A stretch of DNA of 10,486 bases, from assembly GCA_013298375.1 (NCBI GenBank), contig JAAFHM010000138.1:1-10486 (forward strand). Reading direction: 5' to 3'. Below, piece by piece: positions 1 to 6,476 of this stretch. Every line of letters begins with the position of its first letter. Positions within the stretch are counted from its first letter, which is position 1. The notes beneath the pieces were generated by a model. It had not been told where the DNA came from. It worked only from the letters and a program-made list of their open reading frames with translations, and made no database searches. The translations under genes were made by a program, and so were the position numbers. Origin of the DNA: Ignavibacteria bacterium. GTDB lineage: Bacteria; Bacteroidota; Ignavibacteria; Kapaibacteriales; UBA4661.

Positions 1-1059
1 AATGCTCGTTTGCGTCGGGAGGGTTAGCTGCCGCGTCGTGCTGTTCCACGACGGGGAAATTGCCCCTGTGAAACCAAGCGGCGTAACAACCACGTTCCCC
101 GTGTTCGGTGCAACCTGCAAAACGCTTGGTAAGCCGCTTGAGACTTGGGAAACCGCTCCACCGCTGCCGCTTGGCAGTGCTACCCAAGCACCAACACCGT
201 TAAGAAAAAGGCTGGCGTTATTTGGGAGTATCGGCATAGCGCCCGGCGTTGCGAAACTAGCAAGAGCCAGCGAAACACTGTTACTCGTGACCGTCAAGCC
301 GTTGCCCGACGTTCCCGTGAGACTTGAACCGATAGGAAGCGTGAATGCTTGAGGTACGACGTTTACAAGACTCCCAATCCCATCACTCTGCAAGCCAAGC
401 GTGGTTAATACATTCCCGACCAACGTTGGCGTGAACGAGAAAGCGGTATACGATGGATGAACGTAGCCAGCACCAGGGGCGCTAAAAACATACCGCGTCC
501 CGCCGCCTAAGTTGATTTGCGCAATAGCAATGCCAGCGCCCGCTTTCATCTGAACGACTTGATTTTCGCTAATACTCACCGAATCCGTCACCGCATCAAA
601 GGCGTTGACGGTTTGCGCCCGCCAACTATTCATCGTCCCCGTACCGCCGCCACCGCCGCCGCTTCCGGGAGGAATTGCCCACAGCCCATCGCCGCGCAAA
701 AACAAGAAATTCGCGTTGATCGACGGGTAGGCGGGCATAGCGCCGGGATTGATGGTAGTTGCTTGGGCAAGCGCAACACTTGTCGGCGTTACTGTGAGTC
801 CGTTACTGCTTGTGCCTGTTAAGCCGGAAGCCTCAGGAATAGTGATGTTTAGCCGATTACCAGTAATCCCAACCGTTCCGCCGATAACGTTTATTTCCGA
901 CACGCGCCCCAATAATGTACCAGAGCCAAAGGCAGACACAGGCAAGCGCGGCACATATTCCGTGCCGTTGAACTGCGGAACCGCGTCCAGAACCGCACCC
1001 AGAGGGGCGAGGTACTGAGGCGGCATCGGCTCAACTTGTGTGTAGTGGAATTGGTTCAT
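1..1059 (-). CDS. Phage tail-fibre-like protein with internal duplication (3' end outside window)
   Basis: This is a virion surface protein by its look, probably a tail fibre or fibre-associated protein. The first 353 codons are present and no stop is reached before the window edge. The protein is rich in Gly, Ser, Thr, Asn and Val, as fibres are. A block of about 60 residues occurs twice (roughly 78-138 and 246-302). Both copies share 'LTGTS.NGLTVT..SV.LA', then 'PGAMP', an 'FL..G.G.W' segment and a Gly/Ser-rich linker; the first linker ends in a run of six glycines. No enzymatic motif, signal peptide or membrane segment is seen. The ATG lies inside the end of the upstream adhesin gene as a four-base ATGA overlap, so the two are probably translated together. 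The fibre role rests on composition and context; the exact family is not recognised. Confidence 0.8.
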   Translation of the reverse strand, partial: MNQFHYTQVEPMPPQYLAPLGAVLDAVPQFNGTEYVPRLPVSAFGSGTLLGRVSEINVIGGTVGITGNRLNITIPEASGLTGTSSNGLTVTPTSVALAQATTINPGAMPAYPSINANFLFLRGDGLWAIPPGSGGGGGGTGTMNSWRAQTVNAFDAVTDSVSISENQVVQMKAGAGIAIAQINLGGGTRYVFSAPGAGYVHPSYTAFSFTPTLVGNVLTTLGLQSDGIGSLVNVVPQAFTLPIGSSLTGTSGNGLTVTSNSVSLALASFATPGAMPILPNNASLFLNGVGAWVALPSGSGGAVSQVSSGLPSVLQVAPNTGNVVVTPLGFTGAISPSWNSTTRQLTLPTQTSI

Positions 1060-2402
1060 GGGTTAAATCGTAGTCGAAGTGCGGGCGGCCATCCTGCCGC
1101 TTGTGTTGCTAAAATCCGTATGCGTCGTTGCGTGTAGTAACCCGCATTTGACGTGACGGGGAAATCGTATTGGGTATTTGCTGCCAGTGTTTGTGCGGTG
1201 CGCGAGTCCAGCGTTACCCACGTTGTACCGTCGTTACTTGCTTCATAAACCCACGTGCGCGGCAAGTGATTCGTGTTCACATTCGGTGCAAAAATGGTGT
1301 AGGTTGTTTCCTTGAAGCGCAAGCTCGCTTGCAAGCGCAAAAACTCCGTTCCTGCTGCCGTTACGCCGAAGTAGAACACCGAGGCATTCAGCGTAAAGGC
1401 TTGGTACGGCTCTTGTCCTGCGTTGTTGGCATTGCCGGATGCGGTGTAGGTCACGCCGGAAAGCGTTGTCGTGTTTGCCGTCATTACCTGTCCAGCGCGG
1501 GGGAATGCGAGAATTTGCGCCAGCGTCACCGATTGCGCCGATGTTGCCGTGCCGAAGGCTGTTTGCACCTGCACCGTACCTGATGCGCCCGTGTCGGCAA
1601 TGACGGCGGTAATTTGTGTGGAGGAATTGACCACAAAATTTGCCGCATTTACCCCGCCAAACCGCACGGCTGTTACGCTCGTGAAGTTCGTGCCTGTGAT
1701 AACAACCGTGTTACCAATCGCGCTCAGTGTTGTCGAAAGCGCGGAAATCGTAGGGGTCGGGTCTAAGTAGGTGAACCCTGCACGACTGCCGGTTCCACTT
1801 GATGTCACCACCACCACATTTGACGGCGTAAGCGGGTATGCGCCCGCTACGAGTGTTACCGTTATCTGCGTGGCGGAATCGACGGTGTAGGTTGTTTGCG
1901 CCACGCCGCCAATCGTGAGCGATTGCACACCGAAAAAGCCTGTTCCGGTGATAACCACCGTCGCGCCAACGCTTGCGCTTGTGGGTGCAAAGCTGGTGAT
2001 AGTCGGCGCGGTGATGGTTTCGTCAGTGTAGTATTCCGCTTCTACTGCCCATCCGGGCAGGATTTGATAACCGCCTGGCGCAATCGTTATCGTTTTGCCC
2101 GAAACCGTAAAATCAGCGGCAAGCGTGGAATGCTCTTTGCCGCGCACGTGCAGCAAGAGAACCGTGTTTGGGCGCGGCGTGTAGCTGAGTTGGGAAAGAG
2201 CGTTTGTTGCTGTGACAGTGAGTATCTCACGGAACGGGGGAGCGCCTGTGCCGGAACCGCCGCTTGGCGTTTCCAACGTCAATGAACGATCGGGATTCAC
2301 TTTCACGAAGCCACTACCGGGCGGAAGCAATTGCTCTAAATCCAGCGTTATATTGCCGTTTTCGCTAGTCCCTTCCCTGAGTACGTGAATACGGTCAGCC
2401 AT
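1056..2402 (-). CDS. Fibre/adhesin with two IPT/TIG domains and a discoidin-like C-terminus
   Basis: This is a probable receptor-binding or decoration protein of 448 residues. Residues about 55-128 resemble a beta-rich segment common in phage fibres ('ADFTVSGKTITI' followed by 'GWAVEAEYYTDE'). Two immunoglobulin-like IPT/TIG repeats follow at about 133-212 and 216-295; each has 'PTI.(S/A)' at its start, 'G.TVVITGT.F', 'V....(I/F)GGV' and '(D/N)S.TQIT'. Residues 300-448 look like a discoidin (F5/8 type C)-like carbohydrate-binding fold, with 'RTWVYEASNDGTTWVTLD' near 382-399. I chose the ATG at 2402 because it gives a TGATG junction with the small upstream ORF and has GGA seven bases upstream. 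A TTG twelve codons earlier would stay open but would run through that small ORF. The carbohydrate-binding role is inferred from domain type. Confidence 0.85.
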   Translation of the reverse strand: MADRIHVLREGTSENGNITLDLEQLLPPGSGFVKVNPDRSLTLETPSGGSGTGAPPFREILTVTATNALSQLSYTPRPNTVLLLHVRGKEHSTLAADFTVSGKTITIAPGGYQILPGWAVEAEYYTDETITAPTITSFAPTSASVGATVVITGTGFFGVQSLTIGGVAQTTYTVDSATQITVTLVAGAYPLTPSNVVVVTSSGTGSRAGFTYLDPTPTISALSTTLSAIGNTVVITGTNFTSVTAVRFGGVNAANFVVNSSTQITAVIADTGASGTVQVQTAFGTATSAQSVTLAQILAFPRAGQVMTANTTTLSGVTYTASGNANNAGQEPYQAFTLNASVFYFGVTAAGTEFLRLQASLRFKETTYTIFAPNVNTNHLPRTWVYEASNDGTTWVTLDSRTAQTLAANTQYDFPVTSNAGYYTQRRIRILATQAAGWPPALRLRFNP

Positions 2403-2512
2403 CAGTTTTTCCGATTTTCGGGTAACATCATGTAGCAATCCGCAACTGCTTCCTCTTGGATAAGAAGCAGTTGCGTTTTAATGAGGTCTAAAAAGAGGTC
2501 TGCGTCACGCAT
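2402..2512 (-). CDS. 36-residue coupled small ORF, function unknown
   Basis: A very short reading frame fills the whole gap between the 116-aa gene and the IPT/TIG fibre gene. Its ATG lies eight bases inside the end of the upstream gene, and its TGA shares one base with the next ATG (TGATG). Exact stop-start coupling on both sides is the main reason to call it real. The product is acidic and probably helical, starting 'MRDADLFLDLIKTQLLLIQE' and ending 'MMLPENRKN'. It has no signal peptide or long membrane segment. No clear SD precedes it. About a third of it is a perfect 12-bp inverted repeat, so the frame could instead be a by-product of an RNA hairpin that keeps the next gene in register. 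I recognise no family. Confidence 0.5.
   Translation of the reverse strand: MRDADLFLDLIKTQLLLIQEEAVADCYMMLPENRKN
2441..2475. repeat. Perfect 12-bp inverted repeat with 11-base loop
   Basis: The arms CGCAACTGCTTC (2441-2452) and GAAGCAGTTGCG (2464-2475) are exactly complementary around an 11-base loop. On the plus strand the hairpin is followed by TTTTA, giving weak terminator character against antisense transcription. On the coding (minus) strand no T-tract follows, so it is unlikely to terminate the operon. It lies inside the 36-residue ORF, about 40 bases upstream of the IPT/TIG gene start, where it could affect coupling or mRNA stability. Confidence 0.75.
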
Positions 2513-2855
2513 TGCTTTTCGGGAAAAGGTCAATCAAAACACATTCTTCCCAACCCTGCATACCTCTCCAATTCTGCGTTTCCATGCCCACGCTGTGAAT
2601 CTCGCGCAGAATCCCACCGCCAACATCCACGAAAACGGAAGCCTTCGGACTGTTCCAAAATTTAAGCAGGTCGTTGATAACGCCCGCCGTATTTTGGAAA
2701 TCGGTGCTTAATTCCAGCATCATCGTTTTACTATCGCGCAGACTTTTGACCGCGACAAAGTGCCGCTTGCCGCTGTAGTCTGCGCAGACAGCAAGTTCTC
2801 GCCCTGCTTTGACGCGGTATTCTTTGACGGATAATTCTAAATCGCTTTTAATCAT
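2505..2855 (-). CDS. Hypothetical protein, 116 aa
   Basis: I recognise no family. The product is soluble-looking, with alternating beta- and helix-like stretches: 'RELAVCADYSGKRHFVAVKS' near residues 19-38, a helix-like 'AGVINDLLKFWNS' near 57-69, then 'ASVFVDVGGGILREIHSVG' near 72-90. It has no signal peptide, no transmembrane segment and no clear catalytic motif. It begins with ATGA shared with the stop of a small upstream ORF, and its own stop overlaps the next small ORF by eight bases, so it sits in a tightly coupled string. Its position between the membrane block and the distal fibre genes suggests a small structural or chaperone role, but nothing in the sequence proves this. Confidence 0.8.
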   Translation of the reverse strand: MIKSDLELSVKEYRVKAGRELAVCADYSGKRHFVAVKSLRDSKTMMLELSTDFQNTAGVINDLLKFWNSPKASVFVDVGGGILREIHSVGMETQNWRGMQGWEECVLIDLFPKSNA

Positions 2856-2998
2856 GGCGGCGCTCTAGTACTGGTGTAGAGGGTCAGTGGAATATGAAAA
2901 ACGATGCGGATAATTTCAGTTTCGTCCGTGAGCGTACCGCTCACGATAGTTTCAGACGAAACATCCAAATAGCGTTGAATGCGGCGAATGGGCTGCAA
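2852..2998 (-). CDS. 48-residue small ORF with non-ATG start, function unknown
   Basis: An open frame occupies the otherwise empty gap between the metallopeptidase gene and the 116-aa gene and ends in an exact ATGA overlap with the latter. No ATG is available. The best starts are TTG at 2998 (used here) or CTG four codons earlier at 3010; neither has an SD. The frame in fact stays open back into the peptidase gene. The product reads 'QPIRRIQRYLDVSSETIVSG' early on and ends 'IVFHIPLTLYTSTRAPP', with a basic start, alternating polar and hydrophobic residues and a proline-rich end. The coupling argues for a gene. The lack of a normal start and the large hairpin inside it argue for a structured non-coding leader. 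I recognise no family. Confidence 0.45.
   Translation of the reverse strand: MQPIRRIQRYLDVSSETIVSGTLTDETEIIRIVFHIPLTLYTSTRAPP
2919..2962. repeat. Nested inverted repeat (8 bp inner + 8 bp outer stem)
   Basis: The inner stem CGTGAGCG (2927-2934) pairs with CGCTCACG (2938-2945) around a three-base loop. The outer stem GTTTCGTC (2919-2926) pairs with GACGAAAC (2955-2962), directly abutting the inner stem on one side and leaving nine unpaired bases on the other. All sixteen pairs are Watson-Crick. No T-tract follows on either strand, so it is not an ordinary terminator. It sits about 70 bases before the start of the 116-aa gene. Confidence 0.75.
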
Positions 2999-3021
2999 GA
3001 GTGTGTACAGCCGTGTTGGTG

Positions 3022-4005
3022 CTAATCGGGGTACACTCGTTGCTGCGGGATTGATGGCGCTTGCGGGTAATCGTACTGCATTGAAGCCAGCGCTTGCCGG
3101 AGCGCCCGCGAAAAAACCGCTACAAACCGTTCGTTGCGGCTTAAATCGCGCCGTTCAATGTTCTCCAAAATGCAGTGTGTCAACTCGTGGTAAAAGGTCT
3201 CGTGCAGCCTGTCTTTATCCGTGTCTTGCGCGTTGTTGAGGCGGATAAGTGCTTGGCGGTGATTGTACGTTCCCCAAGCATTCAGTTTTTCGCAATAAGC
3301 GGAATCGTACTTAACAGTGATGTGTGTGCTGTAAACCTCGAAGCCGCATGGAATCTTGCTCGTCAGTGTGTCTTGCGCGTGAACAGTGCTTGAACCGAAC
3401 AGCCAGAGAATCAGTATCAACCCCGCAGCACGTAAACCGCCGCTTGGCATAAGCTCTTCCTTCGCATCCTGCAAGAGCGCACCGACAAGCTGCTCAATGA
3501 CGGCTTGAACGATAAGCGCCAGTTGGGGCGAAATAGCCAGCCCCGCAGCGCTCAAGAGCGGTGTGAGCGCGAAACTCAAGAACATGAGCGCTATGCCCAC
3601 GACCTTCTGCCAGTTCCACGCGATGCTGGAGTAATTGAAAATAATGGCGTAAAACACGCCAGCCAGCGCCACACGGGTTGTTTCGGGAATCTCAATCCCC
3701 AGCGCCAGTGCGCCCTGCACAATAAGCGCGACCAGACCCGCAGCCGTCGTTTTCGGGTTCAGCGACCGAACGTAGTTCCACGCCGCCGCAAAAATGCTGT
3801 TCATAAGTGCCTCTTGTAAATTCTGAAATAAAACAGTGAAAAAATTATCGGGATTTTGCTGCTCCATGCGCTGCAACTCGCGCAAATACTTGGTATTCGC
3901 GTCAAGATGCTTTTCCTCAACGCCTTTTGCAACAGGCGGAATCTCCGGCACTGGTATTGGCGGCGTGATCAGGGATGCGGGTTCTATGCGGGGTTCTTCG
4001 GGCAT
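3022..4005 (-). CDS. Multi-helix membrane protein fused to an HExxH metallopeptidase domain
   Basis: From this ATG the protein has 327 residues. After a proline-rich N-terminus come three membrane helices (about 86-106, 109-130 and 135-158) and an amphipathic stretch. Next is a segment shaped like a Sec signal peptide (about 186-210, ending in a 'VHAQ' cleavage-type site), then a C-terminal domain of about 115 residues. That domain carries 'YHELTH', an HExxH zinc-binding motif, with Glu in 'NERF' 15 residues after the second His as a candidate third ligand, and three cysteines. It resembles small phage-encoded zinc peptidase-like domains; its substrate is unknown. I chose the ATG four bases after the DUF3307 stop. 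A TTG at 4065 would add a hydrophobic 20-residue N-terminus and overlap DUF3307 by 56 bases. The C-terminal part may also be made separately from an internal start. Confidence 0.8.
   Translation of the reverse strand: MPEEPRIEPASLITPPIPVPEIPPVAKGVEEKHLDANTKYLRELQRMEQQNPDNFFTVLFQNLQEALMNSIFAAAWNYVRSLNPKTTAAGLVALIVQGALALGIEIPETTRVALAGVFYAIIFNYSSIAWNWQKVVGIALMFLSFALTPLLSAAGLAISPQLALIVQAVIEQLVGALLQDAKEELMPSGGLRAAGLILILWLFGSSTVHAQDTLTSKIPCGFEVYSTHITVKYDSAYCEKLNAWGTYNHRQALIRLNNAQDTDKDRLHETFYHELTHCILENIERRDLSRNERFVAVFSRALRQALASMQYDYPQAPSIPQQRVYPD
3448..3462 (-). promoter_or_regulatory. Internal ribosome-binding site and ATG for a secreted peptidase form
   Basis: Inside the membrane-peptidase gene, AAGGA lies seven bases before an in-frame ATG. 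This is one of the best SD sequences in the window, where most genes have none. Starting here gives a 142-residue protein beginning 'MPSGGLRAAGLILILWLFGS' with a Sec-type signal peptide and a probable 'VHA|QD' cleavage, leaving the HExxH domain as the mature product. The SD and signal are seen in the sequence; use of this start is inferred. Confidence 0.5.
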
Positions 4006-4009
4006 GACT

Positions 4010-4399
4010 TTAAAGATAGCCAAGAGCAAAAGCGTTGATAGCAATGTGAATAATATTGTCCGCAATAATTAACAGCCAAACGCTCATAAATACTGGGGTC
4101 TCTGGTGGATATCCCGTTGCTTGACATTCAGACCAAGGCTTGTTTACGCCAATGTAGTTTTTTACGAAAACAACGTATCTGGCTAATCGGAATCTATCTA
4201 TAAGGAAATGGCTAATTGATATAACACCAATAGCCGCCAAAGATGGAGAGAAGAAAAACCAGAACGGTACACTATAAAACAGCACATGAAGCCCACAGGC
4301 AAATGAATTTGTGGTCTTATTCTTTGCCATCCAATCGGATTGCAAAATGTAATCGCCGACAAGGTGAAAAAATATTTGGGTTGCAGTTACTGAAAACAT
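4010..4399 (-). CDS. DUF3307-family membrane protein
   Basis: This is a small integral membrane protein of 129 residues. It matches my recollection of DUF3307: 'HLVGDYILQSDWMA' at 12-25 (the H..GD..LQ.DWMA signature), 'SHFLIDRFRLARY' at 63-75 and a late 'DNIIHI' at 114-119. The three His/Asp-containing motifs sit at membrane edges, with helices near 4-20, 35-67 and 105-126. The family's biochemical role is not established. The ATG was chosen because the motif begins just after it; an upstream extension would run into the preceding gene in another frame. No SD is visible. Base composition is lower in GC than the surroundings (by hand count, 122 G/C in the 300 bases 4081-4380), which may point to separate acquisition. 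Confidence 0.85.
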   Translation of the reverse strand: MFSVTATQIFFHLVGDYILQSDWMAKNKTTNSFACGLHVLFYSVPFWFFFSPSLAAIGVISISHFLIDRFRLARYVVFVKNYIGVNKPWSECQATGYPPETPVFMSVWLLIIADNIIHIAINAFALGYL

Positions 4400-4419
4400 A
4401 ATATTTTTTTGATAGTGAT

Positions 4420-4638
4420 TCAAAATTCGCCGTACTTCTCGCCTCGTGGCGGAGGCAGTGCTGCCATAAAGAGCATGAGCGCACCCAGCAGCATCATCGG
4501 CAGCCATGCAAAGACGATGACGGGCATAGCGATAGGGCGGTTTGCCCACGTATCGCCGCCCCAGTTTCGCGCCCAGACAAGAACGCAGGTTGCCAGAAGC
4601 ATTCCGACTGCGAAGTATGCGATAACGTAGTACATCAT
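4420..4638 (-). CDS. Small two-helix membrane protein, holin candidate
   Basis: The product has 72 residues and is nearly all membrane: helix 1 at about 3-23, a short polar stretch containing 'WARNWGGDTWANR', helix 2 at about 37-60, then a short charged tail 'PPPRGEKYGEF'. Two helices, fewer than 100 residues, a hydrophilic tail and a location close to a lytic transglycosylase are what a class II-type holin would show. Holins have little sequence conservation, so this rests on size, topology and neighbours. Two ATG codons in tandem (4638 and 4635) could start it. It begins 15 bases after the upstream stop and ends about 20 bases before DUF3307. It could equally be a membrane protein unrelated to lysis. 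Confidence 0.75.
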   Translation of the reverse strand: MMYYVIAYFAVGMLLATCVLVWARNWGGDTWANRPIAMPVIVFAWLPMMLLGALMLFMAALPPPRGEKYGEF

Positions 4639-4653
4639 TGTTTTTGCTGAATA

Positions 4654-5268
4654 TTATGGTTTGACGCGGCTTACGGGTTGTTCTCTGAATTTTGAAATAT
4701 CCCAGTTATCCTTTTCTAGCTCATCACGGTTTTCCGCAAAAAGGTGCGGTTTCCTCTGTGATTTGGGCAATACGTCTAACGTTGCCGTCGCTGCCTCCGA
4801 TTCCGGTGCGGGAGGCAGTACCGAATCTTGCTGGCTTGCGCCTTCGGCAAACGCTTCCGCCGCTTCAGGGAATGTGCTATTTGGAGTCATATCATCATTG
4901 AGAATTTTTTCATTGCTCTCGGTGCTGCTAACCTGTTTTTCGAGTAGTTCCGCTTTTGCTTCTGCTTTGCCTAATCGGTAATTCATTTCAGCAAGAACCC
5001 TCAATGCATCGCGTGCCTGCTCATGCGCTTTCTGCCTGTCATCAATACTCATTTTCGCCGTTTCAAGCAAAATTCCTTCTGCTTCCGAGGTATTAGCATC
5101 GCGGTTGTTCGAGCGCCCAACGGCAGAGGTTATCCGCGATTTTCCTTGATTTACCAGAAAACCACCGCCACCAGCACTACCGCGCCGTCCGTATGCCGCT
5201 GTCGCGCCTACGCCAAGCAGTAAACTTCCCACCAGCGAAATTACCTGAACCCAGATGTTGTGTTCCAT
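4654..5268 (-). CDS. Single-helix coiled-coil protein, possible spanin-like or membrane-anchored accessory
   Basis: The product has 204 residues. A single membrane helix lies at about 6-26, followed by a Gly-rich stretch and then a helical, coiled-coil-prone region rich in Glu, Ala and Lys at about 62-115 (for example 'RLGKAEAKAELLEKQV'). A Pro/Ala/Glu/Ser-rich disordered region and a charged C-terminus complete it. An N-terminal anchor plus a periplasmic coiled coil is the layout of an inner-membrane spanin, although this protein is longer and more disordered than most. No enzymatic motif is seen. I chose the ATG that begins one base after the upstream TGA (TGAAATG); a longer frame opens inside the preceding gene. 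The function is not recognised. Confidence 0.75.
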   Translation of the reverse strand: MEHNIWVQVISLVGSLLLGVGATAAYGRRGSAGGGGFLVNQGKSRITSAVGRSNNRDANTSEAEGILLETAKMSIDDRQKAHEQARDALRVLAEMNYRLGKAEAKAELLEKQVSSTESNEKILNDDMTPNSTFPEAAEAFAEGASQQDSVLPPAPESEAATATLDVLPKSQRKPHLFAENRDELEKDNWDISKFREQPVSRVKP

Positions 5269-5269
5269 T

Positions 5270-5974
5270 TCATCTTGTCCCAATCTGCATTTCTTCAGCA
5301 ATTTCCTGTACATCGGCATTGATGCTGGCTTGCACTTCGCGAGGTATTTGTATTTTTAACACATCCGAAAATCTGTTTTCTATCCGCGTTAAAACCGCGT
5401 AGAAAAACATGATTTCACGAGGCTTTTCAGGGTACATTGCATAACGCATCAGCACCCACATTTGCACAAAATTCACGAACCAAAAGATTACCGAAAGCGG
5501 TACAACGAACTCTAGTATCAGCCGTGCAAGCGTCGCTGCGTCCGTGCGAAAGAAGTGATACATCATTACGACCAGTACCGACGACCAAGCCCATAGCGCG
5601 GCGAATGCTGCTCTGAGGCGATCTTCACTCTCTCGTTTGACGACAGCGCGAAACTGCCAAAAACCAGCAACGGCGGTACACGCTGCGATATATCCTGTAG
5701 TAGAGGCAATCTCGTACCAGTATCCCGCGAAAACAATCACAATTTTTCCTGCCAGTAGTGCCAGCAATCCGCTTGCACTCACGTATTCAAGGAACCTGTT
5801 GGGGCGAATCAAAATAATATGTTCAAAGAACCAGTCTGTTGCAGAGCGAACCGCTTGACGAACTAAGAGTCGAAGCGGTTTTCCACTAGCATAGCGGTAA
5901 TACACAGAATGCACAAACATTCCGACGAGAAACGCGACCAGAGCCGCAATTGCTATGAGCGGATTAGTCGTCAT
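5270..5974 (-). CDS. Five-helix integral membrane protein, function unknown
   Basis: The protein has 234 residues. Predicted membrane segments lie at about 5-23, 66-86, 91-108, 122-141 and 150-176, with a cytosol-type loop containing 'VVKRESEDRLR' between the third and fourth. The soluble C-terminal tail of about 55 residues is mostly helical ('EVQASINADVQEIAEEMQ'). No transport, enzyme or receptor motif is recognised. The frame is open upstream into the transglycosylase gene, but the ATG used here gives a normal hydrophobic N-terminus ('MTTNPLIAIAALVAFLVGMF') and an 11-base overlap with the transglycosylase stop. Sitting directly after a cell-wall-cleaving enzyme and before a coiled-coil and a holin-sized protein, it may help lysis or superinfection control; this is inference from order only. 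Confidence 0.8.
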   Translation of the reverse strand: MTTNPLIAIAALVAFLVGMFVHSVYYRYASGKPLRLLVRQAVRSATDWFFEHIILIRPNRFLEYVSASGLLALLAGKIVIVFAGYWYEIASTTGYIAACTAVAGFWQFRAVVKRESEDRLRAAFAALWAWSSVLVVMMYHFFRTDAATLARLILEFVVPLSVIFWFVNFVQMWVLMRYAMYPEKPREIMFFYAVLTRIENRFSDVLKIQIPREVQASINADVQEIAEEMQIGTR

Positions 5975-6476
5975 ACTCTTCAATAAGTTCGAGGGCGCGG
6001 GGCGGTAATTGAATCCGCTCAAACCGTGCTTCCCATCCGTTGAGGAAATCCCGACACGTGCGCACGTTTTTCGCTCCGGGCGGCATATTGTGTCGTACAT
6101 TGCGCTCAATATCGTCAGGCAATTCGTTAAGCGCATACTCGTTGTCAGCGCCGCGTAAAAGCGCTCTTATGCCGCCCGGACCTTGTTGGTGCGCAAGGTA
6201 GAGATTGACAGGCGTAACCTGAAACCCGCGCTCTTCCAGCATCTTCGCATTCTTCAGCGCGTAACTCATTGCCCAGCGCGTGTTGATTTCGGGGTCGTAC
6301 ACATTTGCGACGCGGTGCATGGGCATAATTTGGAACAGCCCCGCAGCACCACTTGGGTTTCTTGCTGCCGGCTTAAAATCGCTCTCGACCGCGCATTTTT
6401 TAAGCGCGTACTCGACTGGAAGCCCCATTTCGTGCGCTATCTCGGCTACAAGTTCGATAATTTCATCGCGTGTCAT
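5964..6476 (-). CDS. Phage lytic transglycosylase (SLT-type endolysin)
   Basis: This 170-residue enzyme should cleave the glycan strands of peptidoglycan. Catalytic Glu31 is in 'CAVESDF', followed by the fold signature 'GAAGLFQIMP' at 43-52. The third conserved region, 'YLAHQQGPGG', lies at 93-102 and is typical of phage SLT-like lysins. There is no signal peptide or membrane segment, so export would need a holin or delivery in the virion. The C-terminal part ('NVRHNMPPGAK' onward, acidic end) is not assigned. Its ATG overlaps the stop of the SiaC-like gene as ATGA. It could act in host lysis or as a tail-associated enzyme that opens the wall during DNA entry; the nearby membrane genes favour lysis. 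Confidence 0.92.
   Translation of the reverse strand: MTRDEIIELVAEIAHEMGLPVEYALKKCAVESDFKPAARNPSGAAGLFQIMPMHRVANVYDPEINTRWAMSYALKNAKMLEERGFQVTPVNLYLAHQQGPGGIRALLRGADNEYALNELPDDIERNVRHNMPPGAKNVRTCRDFLNGWEARFERIQLPPRALELIEEYDD

Noticed and set aside
2..1018. Plus-strand open frames opposite the left-edge fibre gene
   Set aside because: They are antisense to a continuous minus-strand frame of 353 codons with clear fibre composition and an internal duplication. Their products are low-complexity Pro/Ala/Arg-rich shadows.
2402..2438. Longer start (TTG at 2438) for the IPT/TIG adhesin
   Set aside because: The extra twelve codons run through the small coupled ORF. The ATG at 2402 has a GGA upstream and a TGATG junction.
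2441..2475. Operon terminator at the 12-bp hairpin
   Set aside because: No T-tract follows on the coding strand and the stem lies inside a coupled reading frame. The TTTT is on the opposite strand, where no gene is seen.
4400..4549. Longer N-terminus for the DUF3307 protein
   Set aside because: The added residues are Arg/Ala-rich and antithetic to the family start. The frame would lie within the holin-sized gene.
5974..6136. Longer N-terminus for the five-helix membrane protein
   Set aside because: It would overlap the transglycosylase by 170 bases and add a hydrophilic Cys/Arg-rich stretch before a normal membrane N-terminus.
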